Origin: Bacillota bacterium
Lineage (GTDB): Bacteria > Bacillota > Clostridia > Peptostreptococcales > Anaerovoracaceae
Assembly (NCBI GenBank): GCA_016286935.1
Contig: JAEEUO010000017.1
Coordinates: forward strand, 1 to 10,276
Reading direction: 5' to 3'
DNA: 10,276 nt
The position numbers were made by a program, and so were the translations under genes. Under the pieces are notes generated by a model that saw nothing but the letters and a program-made list of their open reading frames with translations, was not told where the DNA came from and did no database searches. Shown in pieces: positions 1-8,235 of the stretch. Positions within the stretch are counted from its first letter, which is position 1. Every line of letters begins with the position of its first letter.

Positions 1-958
1 TCTTCGCGTAGTGGGTGTCGGTAACCTTGAAGAACGGCGGCTCCTGTTCGAAGTCGATCTTCATCGCGTGCGGATTCCGCGGCGCGAACGCGTCGCCCTC
101 GATCTTGTTGTAGAGGGACGGCGGCGTGCCGGTGATGAAGTAGAGGTCTTCGCCCTTCACGCCGAGCTGGGGCAGCGCCGAAAGGAGCGCCCAGGTGTAC
201 GGGTGTTTCGGGTCGAAGAAGATCTCCTCGACGGTTCCGTATTCGATGATCTGGCCGCCGTACATGACGCCGACGCGGTCCGCGACGTTGGCGACGACGC
301 CGAGGTCGTGGGTGATGTAGAGCGTCGTAAAGCCGAGTTCTTTCTGGAGGTCCTTGATCAGCTTGATGATCTGGGCCTGGATCGTAACGTCGAGCGCGGT
401 CGTCGGCTCGTCGCAGATCAGGATCTCGGGATGGCACGAGAGCGCGATCGCGATGACGATGCGCTGACGCATGCCGCCCGAATACTGGAACGGATACTCG
501 TCAAAGCGGTCCGCCGCGTTCGCGATGCCGACGCGCTCCATGATGTCGATGGCCTGCTTCTTCGCTTCGGCCTTCGAAACGCCCTGGTGCTTCTCGATGA
601 CCTCGGTGATCTGGGAGCCGATCGTGCGGATCGGGTTCAGGGACGTCATCGGGTCCTGGAAGATCGTCGAGATCTTCGCGCCGCGGACGCCTTCCCAGTC
701 GCGGTCGGTGTGGAATTTCGTGAGGTCCTTGCCGTGGAACAGGATCTCGCCTTTGGTGATCTTGCCGTTCGATTCGAGCATGCCGGTAAAGCACTTCGTA
801 AAGACGGACTTTCCGGAGCCGGATTCGCCGACGATCGCGAACGTCTCGCCCTCATAGAGTTCGAGGGACGTTCCGCGGATCGCGGTCAGGTAATTGTCGC
901 GGACGCGGAACTGGACTTCGACGTCTTTCGCGGAGAGGACGATTTTTCTGTCTTCCAT
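1..958 (-). CDS. oppD: Oligopeptide ABC transporter ATP-binding protein OppD (AmiE-like), 3' end cut by window
   Basis: ATPase subunit of the Opp/Ami peptide importer; it hydrolyses ATP on the cytoplasmic face to drive peptide uptake through OppBC. I translated 319 residues and the frame is still open at the window edge. Walker A GESGSGKS lies at about 44-51, the Q-loop FQDPMTSLNP at 100-109, the signature YSGGMRQR at 159-166 (Y replaces the usual L), Walker B ILICDEPTTALD at 179-190 and the switch-loop THD at 216-218. The oligopeptide-type C-terminal region starts near GTPPSL (277-282). The cysteines common in that region of classical OppD (CxFxPRCP) are absent here (FAPRNP), which I recall as typical of the streptococcal AmiE branch. 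The ATG at 956-958 follows GGAGGG, which overlaps the oppC stop codon, so the two are translationally close. Roughly 20-35 residues should be missing. A partner oppF probably follows outside the window. Confidence 0.95.
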   Translation of the reverse strand, partial: MEDRKIVLSAKDVEVQFRVRDNYLTAIRGTSLELYEGETFAIVGESGSGKSVFTKCFTGMLESNGKITKGEILFHGKDLTKFHTDRDWEGVRGAKISTIFQDPMTSLNPIRTIGSQITEVIEKHQGVSKAEAKKQAIDIMERVGIANAADRFDEYPFQYSGGMRQRIVIAIALSCHPEILICDEPTTALDVTIQAQIIKLIKDLQKELGFTTLYITHDLGVVANVADRVGVMYGGQIIEYGTVEEIFFDPKHPYTWALLSALPQLGVKGEDLYFITGTPPSLYNKIEGDAFAPRNPHAMKIDFEQEPPFFKVTDTHYAK

Positions 959-970
959 ATCGGTTCCCTC

Positions 971-1894
971 CTATCGATGCGTACGCGGATCGGCGGCGTC
1001 AGCGAGCTTCTGGCCGACGATGTAGAGCGAGATGGAGATGATCGCCAGGATCGAGACGGGGATCCAGAACAGATGCGGATAGCCGTTCATGTAGGACGTG
1101 TACTGGGAGATCGCGCGTCCGAGCGAGGCGTGGTTCGTCCCGAGACCGAGGCCCATATAGGAGAGGAATACCTCGTAGGAGATGAGCGACGGGATCATAC
1201 GGGAGATGTAGGTCATGATGACGGAGATCAGGTACGGCAGGATGTTTTTCATGATCATCGTCCACGTCGACGTGCCGAGGCACTTCGACGCCATGTTGTA
1301 CTCGCGGTCGCGGATGATCATGACCTGGGTACGGATGAAGTAGGCGACGAACACCCACTCCGTACACGTCATCGTAAAGATCAGAGGTTTGAAGCCCGCG
1401 CCGAGGACGTAGGAGAGGATCATCGCCAGGAGCAGGAACGGGATGTTCGAGATGACGTTGTAGACTTCGATCATCCACTTGTCCATCTTCTTCGAGAAGC
1501 CCCACAGCGCGCCGATCGGGATGCCGATCAGCATGTTGATGGCGGTGCAGACGAAGGAGATGATGATGGAGTTCCGGGCGCCGGCCCAGACCGCGTCGAA
1601 GACCTCGTTGCCGACGTTGTCGGTACCGAAGATGTGTTCGGAGGACGGCTGGAGGAACTTCAGCTCGGGGGTGTTGATGTTCGGCGCGATCGTCGGGCTG
1701 TAGCCGGAGAACATCGGCTGGATCAGCGCGAACGCGACGAGCAGGATCATGAAGATCGCGACGCCGACGGCGAACTTGTCCTTGAAGAACGTCCGGCCGA
1801 CGGATTTCCAGTAGGAGTAGCGCGGCGCGGCGATGTGTTCGGACCGCGTTTCGTCAAACTCTACGAACGAGAACAGATCTTTGTTGTCTTCCAT
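971..1894 (-). CDS. oppC: Oligopeptide ABC transporter permease OppC (AmiD-like)
   Basis: Second membrane subunit of the peptide importer, pairing with OppB to form the translocation path. It has 307 residues, the usual size for OppC/AmiD. A cytoplasmic N-terminal stretch (1-40) leads to a first membrane segment at about 42-60. Next comes the conserved external motif HIFGTDNVGNEVFDAV (87-102), then further membrane segments at about 108-131, 150-170, 220-240 and 275-295. The EAA coupling loop, which docks on the ATPases, is at about 198-220 (NMASKCLG...NILP). The start ATG (1892-1894) overlaps the oppB TGA stop in a TGATG arrangement, with a strong AAGGAGGG at 1904-1911 inside oppB, indicating translational coupling. 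The BPD_transp_1 family assignment is from motifs I can see; peptide as substrate is inferred from the whole operon. Confidence 0.96.
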   Translation of the reverse strand: MEDNKDLFSFVEFDETRSEHIAAPRYSYWKSVGRTFFKDKFAVGVAIFMILLVAFALIQPMFSGYSPTIAPNINTPELKFLQPSSEHIFGTDNVGNEVFDAVWAGARNSIIISFVCTAINMLIGIPIGALWGFSKKMDKWMIEVYNVISNIPFLLLAMILSYVLGAGFKPLIFTMTCTEWVFVAYFIRTQVMIIRDREYNMASKCLGTSTWTMIMKNILPYLISVIMTYISRMIPSLISYEVFLSYMGLGLGTNHASLGRAISQYTSYMNGYPHLFWIPVSILAIISISLYIVGQKLADAADPRTHR

Positions 1895-3393
1895 CAGTTT
1901 CTGCCCTCCTTCTCGCTGAGTGAAATACGCGGGTCGATCTTTGTGATGATGATGTCACCGGCGATGACCGCAAGGACGGAGATCGACGAGAACATGAACG
2001 CAAGAGCGACGATCATCGTATTGTTGTATTGGTTGATCGCGCGCGGAAGCATCTTGCCCATACCGCCGACCGAGTAGATGGCTTCGGTGATGATCGCGCC
2101 GGAGATGCAGCCGGCGAGCGAGGCGGGGATGCCGTGGGCGATCGGAATGATCGCGTTTTTGAAGATGTGGCGCGAGAAGATCTCGGACTGGTTCAGACCC
2201 TTGGACTTCGCGAACTTCACGTAGTCGGAGTTCATCTGGTCGACAACGTAGCGGCGCGCCCAGAGCATCAGGCCCGCGATCGACGGAAGCGCGAGGGAGA
2301 TCGTCGGCAGGATCCAGGAACGGACGTCGTTCGCGCCGTACGTCGTGAAGATCGACGGCAGGTTGAAGAGGTTCGTGCCGATGTAGCGGAAGAGGTAGAT
2401 ATACGCAAGGGACGGTACGGCGATGATGAAGATGATGTACACCATACCGAGCTTATCGACGAGTTTGTCTTTGTGTTTCGCCATAAGGACGCCGATCGGG
2501 AGTCCGAGGAAATAGGCGAGGAGCATCGCGAAGATGCCCATGATGAAGGACGTGCCGACCATCGACGGCTGGTCCTTCTGGGTCGAGAAGTTCGCGTAGT
2601 TGTCGACGAATTTCTGGCGATCCATCCGGTCGGGCGTTTCCTTATAGGTCAGCGTTCCGAAGATGATCGCCGATTCCTGTTCAAGGCCCGTCTCAAACGT
2701 CACGGGACGCTTCACTTCGGTGCCCTGGGGCTGGAAGAGGACGGTCAGAACTTCGATTCCCTGGTAGGACGGGTAGGACTTACCCATGTTGAGGGTGATG
2801 ATGTTCTGGTGGAGCCAGGGGAAACGGGAATCGAGATAGAGCAGGTATTTGTGGACGGAGCCGCTTCCGATCAGGGCGGGACCGCCTGTCGGAGTCGTTC
2901 CGAATTTCAGGTACCGCGGGAGATCCGGGTTGTTCGGATCCTTGACGGCCCACGGCGTGTCGATCTGGATCAGATCTTTCAGCCATTTCAAAATGCGCGT
3001 CGCAAGGGGGATATCCTTGTACGCGTAGGCGCGTCCGCTGGCTGTATACGTCGCCACGGTGTAACCCTGGGCCGCGTATTCTTCGCGGAACTGCTGCGTT
3101 TCTTTTGAATCCGGTTCGATTGCTTTTGCCAGCGCATCGCTGCCCTGTTCATACAGAGTACCGGCGTAGTCGTTGATGTTGACGAAGTCGAGATAGCCGA
3201 GCCGCTCCCATGTCGAATACACGTAATTCGTCTTGTCGTCCGGTTTCGCGCCGAGCTTCCGGTAGGTACTGTCTTCGAAGAAGATGTTGTCCCGGGGAAC
3301 GAGCGAGTAGACCATGATGAAGACGATCAACATGATGATGATGACAGAGAGAACAGATCGGAGCAATCGCTTTCCGAGGTAACCCTTTTTCAT
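1894..3393 (-). CDS. oppB: Oligopeptide ABC transporter permease OppB (AmiC-like, long external domain)
   Basis: First membrane subunit of the peptide importer. At 499 residues it is much longer than enteric OppB (about 306) but matches my recollection of streptococcal AmiC (about 498). One membrane segment (13-31) is followed by a roughly 245-residue extracytoplasmic region (about 33-275). The permease core then has membrane segments near 280-303, 315-336, 362-380, 420-440 and 460-484. The EAA loop is at about 391-417 (YVKFAKSKG...NAIIP). The external domain is rich in Tyr, Thr, Asp and Pro and contains no cysteine; I cannot assign it a fold. The start at 3391-3393 is preceded by AGGTGG (3398-3403). 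A 14-bp hairpin separates it from oppA upstream, and its stop overlaps oppC. Confidence 0.95.
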   Translation of the reverse strand: MKKGYLGKRLLRSVLSVIIIMLIVFIMVYSLVPRDNIFFEDSTYRKLGAKPDDKTNYVYSTWERLGYLDFVNINDYAGTLYEQGSDALAKAIEPDSKETQQFREEYAAQGYTVATYTASGRAYAYKDIPLATRILKWLKDLIQIDTPWAVKDPNNPDLPRYLKFGTTPTGGPALIGSGSVHKYLLYLDSRFPWLHQNIITLNMGKSYPSYQGIEVLTVLFQPQGTEVKRPVTFETGLEQESAIIFGTLTYKETPDRMDRQKFVDNYANFSTQKDQPSMVGTSFIMGIFAMLLAYFLGLPIGVLMAKHKDKLVDKLGMVYIIFIIAVPSLAYIYLFRYIGTNLFNLPSIFTTYGANDVRSWILPTISLALPSIAGLMLWARRYVVDQMNSDYVKFAKSKGLNQSEIFSRHIFKNAIIPIAHGIPASLAGCISGAIITEAIYSVGGMGKMLPRAINQYNNTMIVALAFMFSSISVLAVIAGDIIITKIDPRISLSEKEGRN

Positions 3394-3417
3394 CTTACCA
3401 CCTGATTAACGGGGGAA

Positions 3418-3450
3418 AGCGAGAGCCGAAGTCGCGCTTCGGCTCTCGCT
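3418..3450 (-). promoter_or_regulatory. Strong stem-loop between oppA and oppB
   Basis: A perfect 14-bp inverted repeat (arms 3418-3431 and 3437-3450, AGCGAGAGCCGAAG and its complement) with a 5-nt loop lies in the 98-bp gap between oppA and oppB. In the transcript the stem is followed only by UUCCCCCG, so the U-tract is too poor for an efficient intrinsic terminator. Hairpins in this position commonly stabilise the upstream binding-protein mRNA or cause partial termination, giving more binding protein than permease. That role is inferred. A full terminator is unlikely because oppB has no visible promoter of its own in the remaining sequence. Confidence 0.65.
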
Positions 3451-3491
3451 CATATTATTGGCTTTGTTTCGTTTTGATTGAAACGAGAGGC

Positions 3492-5510
3492 TTATTTGCC
3501 CTGGAGCCAGGCTTCCTTCGCCGCGGTGTACTCGGCTTCCGTTACCGGCGTGTCGAGAACGACCATGTACTTGAAGTACGGGACGGAGTTGAAAGCGGCC
3601 TGGCCGTAGAGGCCGTAGGCGGCAGAGAACGGTTTGACCTTGGAGATCACGAGGTTCGCTCCGGAGGTGCTGTACGGACGGAGAATGCCGTTGGTCAGCA
3701 GAGAGGCTTCGGCCTTGGCGAATTTCTCGATACGAGCGTCGCCGACGGCAGCCTTCGCGTCTTCGATGAGGGCCTTGGTGTCATAGAGGCCGATGGCTTC
3801 GAGAGCAGCTTTCTGGGAAGCGGTCTGGCCCTGGTCAAGGGAGTTGATGCCGGAGTAGTTCAGCATGTCGCCGTATTCCGCGTCGAAGCAGTTGATGTAG
3901 GTGAGCGGGTCGCCGTAGTCCGGGCCCCAGCCTGCGCCGAAGGAGACGTCGATGGAGTTGTCGGCGCCGGTCGGGATGGAGTAGAACGCGGAGTAGTAGA
4001 CCGAGGAGTTGCCTTCGAGATAGACGAGGTTGATGTCAACATAGTCGCCGATCGCGTCTTCGATGGCCTTTTCTCTCGCAAGGTTCTGGTTCTTGTTGTT
4101 TTCGGAAGCGGCATAGACCGGCATATCGAGCTTAACAGGCCATTCCTTGACCTTGTCGCCGAGTTCCTGTTTCGCCTTTTCCGCGAACTTCTTCGCGAGG
4201 TCCGGGTTGTACCACGCATCCTGGCCGTCGTTGAGGTTGATGCCCTTGAATTCGGGTTCCATCTCTTCGACGTACTTGGTCAGGAGAGAACCGTAGGACT
4301 GGCCGGAAGAGGTCGTCGCGAAGGTGTACGGTACGAGCGTGTTACGGGCGGCGTTGAGAGCTCTCTCTTCGCCCTTGGTGATCGCTTCGGCAGCTTTCGT
4401 CGAGTAGGCGGCATAGACCGCGAGACGGAAGTACTTGTTCAGGATCGCGTTCTTGGTGTCAGCCTTCTGGGAATCGGTCTCCTTGCTCGTCGTGGAGACG
4501 GAGGAGTCGTTGTACAGAGCGTACAGCTGGCGATCCCAGTTGAAGGCGCCCCAGTAAGAGGTCGCGGTCGTCATGGACTTGTACTGGTTGTCCGGATATT
4601 CCTTGTTCGCTTTTTCAACGATGTCGGGATAGGAGGAGTTGATGCCGGTGGCAGTAACTTCGCCGTTGCAGAACATGTTGAAGTTCAGGGTCGGGTCGGA
4701 GCCGTCGGTGTAGGAAACCGTAACGTGCTGGACATGGACGTTGGCCTTGTCATAGTAGTTCGGGTTCGCATCGAACTTGACTTCCTGGGCCGGTACGAGC
4801 GAGCTGAGGATGTAGCAGCCGTTGTACAGGATGGAATCCGGCTGCGGCTGACCGAAGTCGGCACCCTTGGAGGCGAGGAACTCTTCGTTGATCGGCCAGA
4901 GGATCGAGTAGGTCGTCATGCCGTCGAAGTAGCCGCACGGGCCGGTGAGGGTGTAGGTGAGGGTGTTGCCGTCAGCTTTGATACCGACGTTGTCCCAGGT
5001 TCCGGTTCCTTCTTCGAATTCGCGGAGACCCTTGATCAGGTCGCGGACGAGGGAGAGCGTTTCGGAGTTGGATTCAACGGCGTGCTTGAGGCCGGTGACA
5101 AAGTCCTGAGCGGTTACTTTGTCATAGACTTCGCCCGAGCTCGTGGACCAGGTCGCGTCGTCGCGGATGGTGAACGTCCAGACCGAAGCGTCAGCGTTGG
5201 CCTTCCAGGATTTCGCCATGCCCGCGATGAGGGTGCCGTGGCTGTCCTGGGTCAGAAGACCTTCGATGAAGTTGGAGGTGTAGTCACCGTTCGAAGACTT
5301 GTTGTTGAAGACATAGTCGAGAGTGGTGATGTCGAAGCTGTCGATCATGTTGTAGGAATCGACTTCCTTCGGGCCTTCTTCAACAGGCGGATTGTCCGCC
5401 GGCGGGTTGTCCGTCGGGGTAGGGGTCGGCTGCTTCGGGGTGCAGGCCGCGAGGCCGAATGCCAGGCAGAGCACGAGGAGCAGGCAAACCAGTTTGGTTG
5501 CTTTCTTCAT
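3492..5510 (-). CDS. oppA: Oligopeptide-binding lipoprotein OppA (AmiA-like, SBP family 5)
   Basis: Extracellular lipid-anchored receptor that captures peptides and delivers them to OppBC. It has 672 residues from the chosen ATG at 5508-5510. A longer frame from 5558 exists, but that upstream ATG lies in the promoter spacer, and AGGAGG at 5521-5526 points to 5510. The signal peptide has basic MKK, a hydrophobic core (7-20) and the lipobox LAAC, with Cys23 as the lipidated residue. A Pro/Thr-rich linker follows (about 24-48), then the binding domain. The motif WGPDYGDPLTYIN near residue 525 is typical of the AmiA/AliA/OppA group of Gram-positives, whose members are of similar length (about 650-660). 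It is the first gene of the oppABCD operon, read from a good promoter. Peptide specificity cannot be read from sequence; some family members sense signalling peptides. Confidence 0.96.
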   Translation of the reverse strand: MKKATKLVCLLLVLCLAFGLAACTPKQPTPTPTDNPPADNPPVEEGPKEVDSYNMIDSFDITTLDYVFNNKSSNGDYTSNFIEGLLTQDSHGTLIAGMAKSWKANADASVWTFTIRDDATWSTSSGEVYDKVTAQDFVTGLKHAVESNSETLSLVRDLIKGLREFEEGTGTWDNVGIKADGNTLTYTLTGPCGYFDGMTTYSILWPINEEFLASKGADFGQPQPDSILYNGCYILSSLVPAQEVKFDANPNYYDKANVHVQHVTVSYTDGSDPTLNFNMFCNGEVTATGINSSYPDIVEKANKEYPDNQYKSMTTATSYWGAFNWDRQLYALYNDSSVSTTSKETDSQKADTKNAILNKYFRLAVYAAYSTKAAEAITKGEERALNAARNTLVPYTFATTSSGQSYGSLLTKYVEEMEPEFKGINLNDGQDAWYNPDLAKKFAEKAKQELGDKVKEWPVKLDMPVYAASENNKNQNLAREKAIEDAIGDYVDINLVYLEGNSSVYYSAFYSIPTGADNSIDVSFGAGWGPDYGDPLTYINCFDAEYGDMLNYSGINSLDQGQTASQKAALEAIGLYDTKALIEDAKAAVGDARIEKFAKAEASLLTNGILRPYSTSGANLVISKVKPFSAAYGLYGQAAFNSVPYFKYMVVLDTPVTEAEYTAAKEAWLQGK

Positions 5511-5520
5511 AGGAAAAAAT

Positions 5521-5526
5521 CCTCCT
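5521..5526 (-). promoter_or_regulatory. Ribosome binding site fixing the oppA start
   Basis: AGGAGG on the minus strand, 10 nt before the ATG at 5510. It selects this start over the in-frame ATG at 5558, which lies between the -35 and -10 boxes and so upstream of the expected transcript. Confidence 0.9.
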
Positions 5527-5547
5527 TTTACTAAACTGATAGTACAG

Positions 5548-5576
5548 ATTTTACTCATTTTTCACTCTTTCGTCAA
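5548..5576 (-). promoter_or_regulatory. Sigma-A promoter of the opp operon
   Basis: TTGACG (5571-5576), a 17-bp spacer, then TAAAAT (5548-5553). This is one mismatch from consensus in each box with ideal spacing. It predicts a start near 5541 and a leader of about 30 nt that carries the oppA ribosome site. No operator overlaps it obviously; paired inverted repeats lie about 110-150 bp upstream. Confidence 0.88.
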
Positions 5577-5686
5577 GTATTTTTACGCTTTTGATGAATA
5601 AAGCAACCGTTGAAATTCCAATGTGTCGTTAATTTGTTAAACTATTTAATCAATTAGTGGCCTATTTTGTGTGTTTCGCGGTCATG

Positions 5687-5729
5687 GTACAAGATATTGT
5701 ACTGTATACAATCGATTGTATATTATACA
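5687..5729. promoter_or_regulatory. Cluster of TACAA-N4-TTGTA inverted repeats (putative operator)
   Basis: Two copies of TACAA-N4-TTGTA lie at 5688-5701 (spacer GATA) and 5707-5720 (spacer TCGA), with centres 19 bp apart. The second sits in a perfect 18-bp palindrome at 5705-5722 (TATACAATCGATTGTATA). Overlapping it are TGTATACA (5703-5710) and the odd palindrome TGTATATTATACA (5717-5729). The pattern resembles two-fold symmetric sites of MarR/OhrR-type repressors (TACAATT-AATTGTA, from memory) or of GntR-type proteins. No regulator gene is in the window. The rest of the AT-rich gap between the tuf terminator and the oppA promoter shows nothing I can name. Confidence 0.5.
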
Positions 5730-5743
5730 CTTGACGGAATAGA

Positions 5744-5771
5744 AAAACGCGGCTCCGGAGAGCCGCGTTTT
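5744..5771 (-). terminator. Intrinsic terminator of tuf
   Basis: A perfect 12-bp inverted repeat (5744-5755 and 5760-5771) with a 4-nt loop and a GC-rich core, 23 bp past the tuf stop codon. On the minus strand the stem runs into TTTTTCT, a good U-tract. The complementary strand also ends in TTTTCGTTTT, so it may work weakly in both directions. It separates tuf from the opp operon. Confidence 0.93.
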
Positions 5772-5794
5772 CGTTTTCGGTTTTCGATCGAATC

Positions 5795-6994
<1,200 letters not shown>

Positions 6995-7073
6995 TTCAGA
7001 TTTCCTCCTAAAATTTTAGTGGCAGGAGATACGTTCCGGTTCCCGGTGATCAGCCGCGGAAAAGTTCTCCCGT

Positions 7074-7128
7074 AAAAAATGGAGTACACTGCCCCTCAGG
7101 GCTCGTCAGCCTTGCGGCACATGTACCC
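7074..7128 (-). terminator. Structured leader with U-tract between tRNA-Thr and tuf (attenuator candidate)
   Basis: In the minus-strand transcript GGGTACA (7122-7128) pairs with TGTACTC (7082-7088), 7 bp including one G-U. Two small hairpins sit inside: GCC-GCAA-GGC, with a GNRA-type tetraloop, and GCCC-TGAG-GGGC. A run of six T follows at 7074-7079, two nt after the closing stem. An alternative hairpin GGCT-GACG-AGCC is mutually exclusive with both inner hairpins, and CTCC (7081-7084) could instead pair with GGAG (7067-7070) across the U-run. It could be a tRNA transcript terminator with read-through into tuf, or a regulated attenuator. I do not recognise a known riboswitch class. Confidence 0.5.
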
Positions 7129-7139
7129 GTTTGCATCAA

Positions 7140-7215
<76 letters not shown>

Positions 7216-7235
7216 ACGCTTTTGACACACTGGCT

Positions 7236-7264
7236 ATTATACAAAAGGTGCACCCTTGTGTCAA
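7236..7264 (-). promoter_or_regulatory. Perfect consensus sigma-A promoter of tRNA-Thr-tuf
   Basis: TTGACA (7259-7264), a 17-bp spacer and TATAAT (7236-7241) match the housekeeping consensus exactly. The predicted start near 7229 leaves a short 5' leader before the tRNA at 7215. This strength fits a stable RNA and a very abundant protein. Confidence 0.95.
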
Positions 7265-7286
7265 GCGGGATTTTACGCGATTCTTG

Positions 7287-7308
7287 CGGTTTTCGGGCGG
7301 TTTTCGGG
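7287..7308. repeat. Two tandem copies of an 11-bp unit
   Basis: CGGTTTTCGGG occurs twice without a gap (7287-7297, 7298-7308) in the 136-bp interval between rlmB and the tRNA, about 23 bp upstream of the -35 box. The interval also contains GC-rich self-complementary stretches after the rlmB stop, but I see no hairpin with a U-tract and hence no clear rlmB terminator. Confidence 0.6.
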
Positions 7309-7351
7309 CCGCTCTCCGGAACGCGCGCGCCGGGGGTCGTCCGCCGCCGCG

Positions 7352-8224
7352 TCAGCCCTCCGCGCCTCCGGAAAGGCGCCTCTGGCGGTCGATCTCGTAG
7401 AGCAGGATCGCCGCCGCGTTCGACGCGTTCAGGGAGTTCACGTGGCCGCGCATCGGGATCGAGACAATGAAATCGCACTTCTCGCGCATGAGGCGCGATA
7501 CGCCCTGTCCCTCTCCGCCGATCACGACGGCCATCGGCCCCGTCAGGTTCACGGACGTGAACGGCTTTCCGTCCATATCGCACGCCGCCGTCCAGAAACC
7601 CTTCTCCTTCAGCTCGTCGAGCGCGCGGGCCAGGTTCGTGACCTTCGCGACCTTCACGTATTCCGCCGCGCCCGCGGACGCCTTCGCCGCGCCCTCCGAG
7701 AGCGATACCGAGCGGTTCTTCGGGATCACGACGCCCGTCGCGCCGACGCAGTCGCACGTCCGGAGGATCGCGCCGAGGTTGTGGGGATCCTCAAGGCCGT
7801 CGAGGAGGACGATCAGCGGGTCGCGTTCGTCCTTCACCGCCTCCGCGTCCGCGAGGAGGTCGTCGAGCTCATAGTAGCGGTACGGCGGCACGAAGGCGAT
7901 GACGCCCTGGTGGGCGCCGCCGTTCGCGAGCCGGTCGAGCTCGCTCTTCTCGGCGTACTGGATGCGCAGGTTCTTATCCTTCGCCTTCGCCTCGATCACC
8001 TTCGCGGAGCCTTCGAGGCCGCGCTGGAGCACGAGCCGTTCGATGTCGCGGCCGCTCTTCAGCGCCTCGAGAACCGGGTTCCGCCCAAACAGGACGTTTT
8101 CTGAAACAGCGTCAGACAAATGTTTCTTCGCCTCTTTCGCGGGCTTTTCGAACCGCGTTTCCCTTCCGGGCTCGCGGCGGGATTCCCGTTTCTGTTGTTT
8201 GTTGATCGGTTTCTTTTGTTTCAT
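7352..8224 (-). CDS. rlmB: 23S rRNA (guanosine-2'-O-)-methyltransferase RlmB, SpoU/TrmH family
   Basis: SPOUT-class enzyme that transfers a methyl group from SAM to the ribose 2'-OH of a guanosine in 23S rRNA (G2251 in E. coli numbering, if truly RlmB). It has 290 residues. A basic, low-complexity N-terminus (1-38) precedes the substrate-binding domain, which starts at VLFGRNPVLEAL (44-55). The three SpoU motifs follow: DPHNLGAILRT (146-156, with the catalytic-type Asn and Arg), GGEGQGVSRL (236-245) and IPMRGHVNSLNAS (256-268), which shape the trefoil-knot SAM site. It is about 40 residues longer than B. subtilis RlmB, almost all at the N-terminus. The ATG at 8224 has no clear Shine-Dalgarno sequence and lies 11 nt after a foldback repeat. 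It probably belongs to the mrnC-thyA-folA operon. Related TrmH-family enzymes cannot be fully excluded. Confidence 0.92.
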   Translation of the reverse strand: MKQKKPINKQQKRESRREPGRETRFEKPAKEAKKHLSDAVSENVLFGRNPVLEALKSGRDIERLVLQRGLEGSAKVIEAKAKDKNLRIQYAEKSELDRLANGGAHQGVIAFVPPYRYYELDDLLADAEAVKDERDPLIVLLDGLEDPHNLGAILRTCDCVGATGVVIPKNRSVSLSEGAAKASAGAAEYVKVAKVTNLARALDELKEKGFWTAACDMDGKPFTSVNLTGPMAVVIGGEGQGVSRLMREKCDFIVSIPMRGHVNSLNASNAAAILLYEIDRQRRLSGGAEG

Positions 8225-8235
8225 TTTTCTGTGTC

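Noticed and set aside
11..2077. A 688-codon plus-strand open frame opposite oppD, oppC and the end of oppB
   Set aside because: The product is an Arg/Asp/Val-rich sequence without any domain. It runs antisense across several well-recognised genes, as expected from GC-rich third positions.
3474..5534. A 686-codon plus-strand open frame opposite oppA
   Set aside because: It mirrors the oppA frame almost exactly, is Val/Gly/Arg-rich with no motif, and has no ribosome site or promoter of its own.
5511..5558. N-terminal extension of OppA by 16 residues
   Set aside because: Its ATG lies between the -35 and -10 boxes of the oppA promoter and has no ribosome site. The start at 5510 has AGGAGG and yields a standard lipoprotein signal.
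5697..5726. Possible plus-strand promoter TTGTAC-18-TATTAT antisense to tuf
   Set aside because: The boxes are poor and coincide with the inverted-repeat cluster. Its transcript would run straight into the tuf terminator, which also has a T-run on that strand, so I see no product.
7216..7351. A terminator for rlmB
   Set aside because: GC-rich self-complementary stretches are present, but none ends in a T-run on the minus strand.
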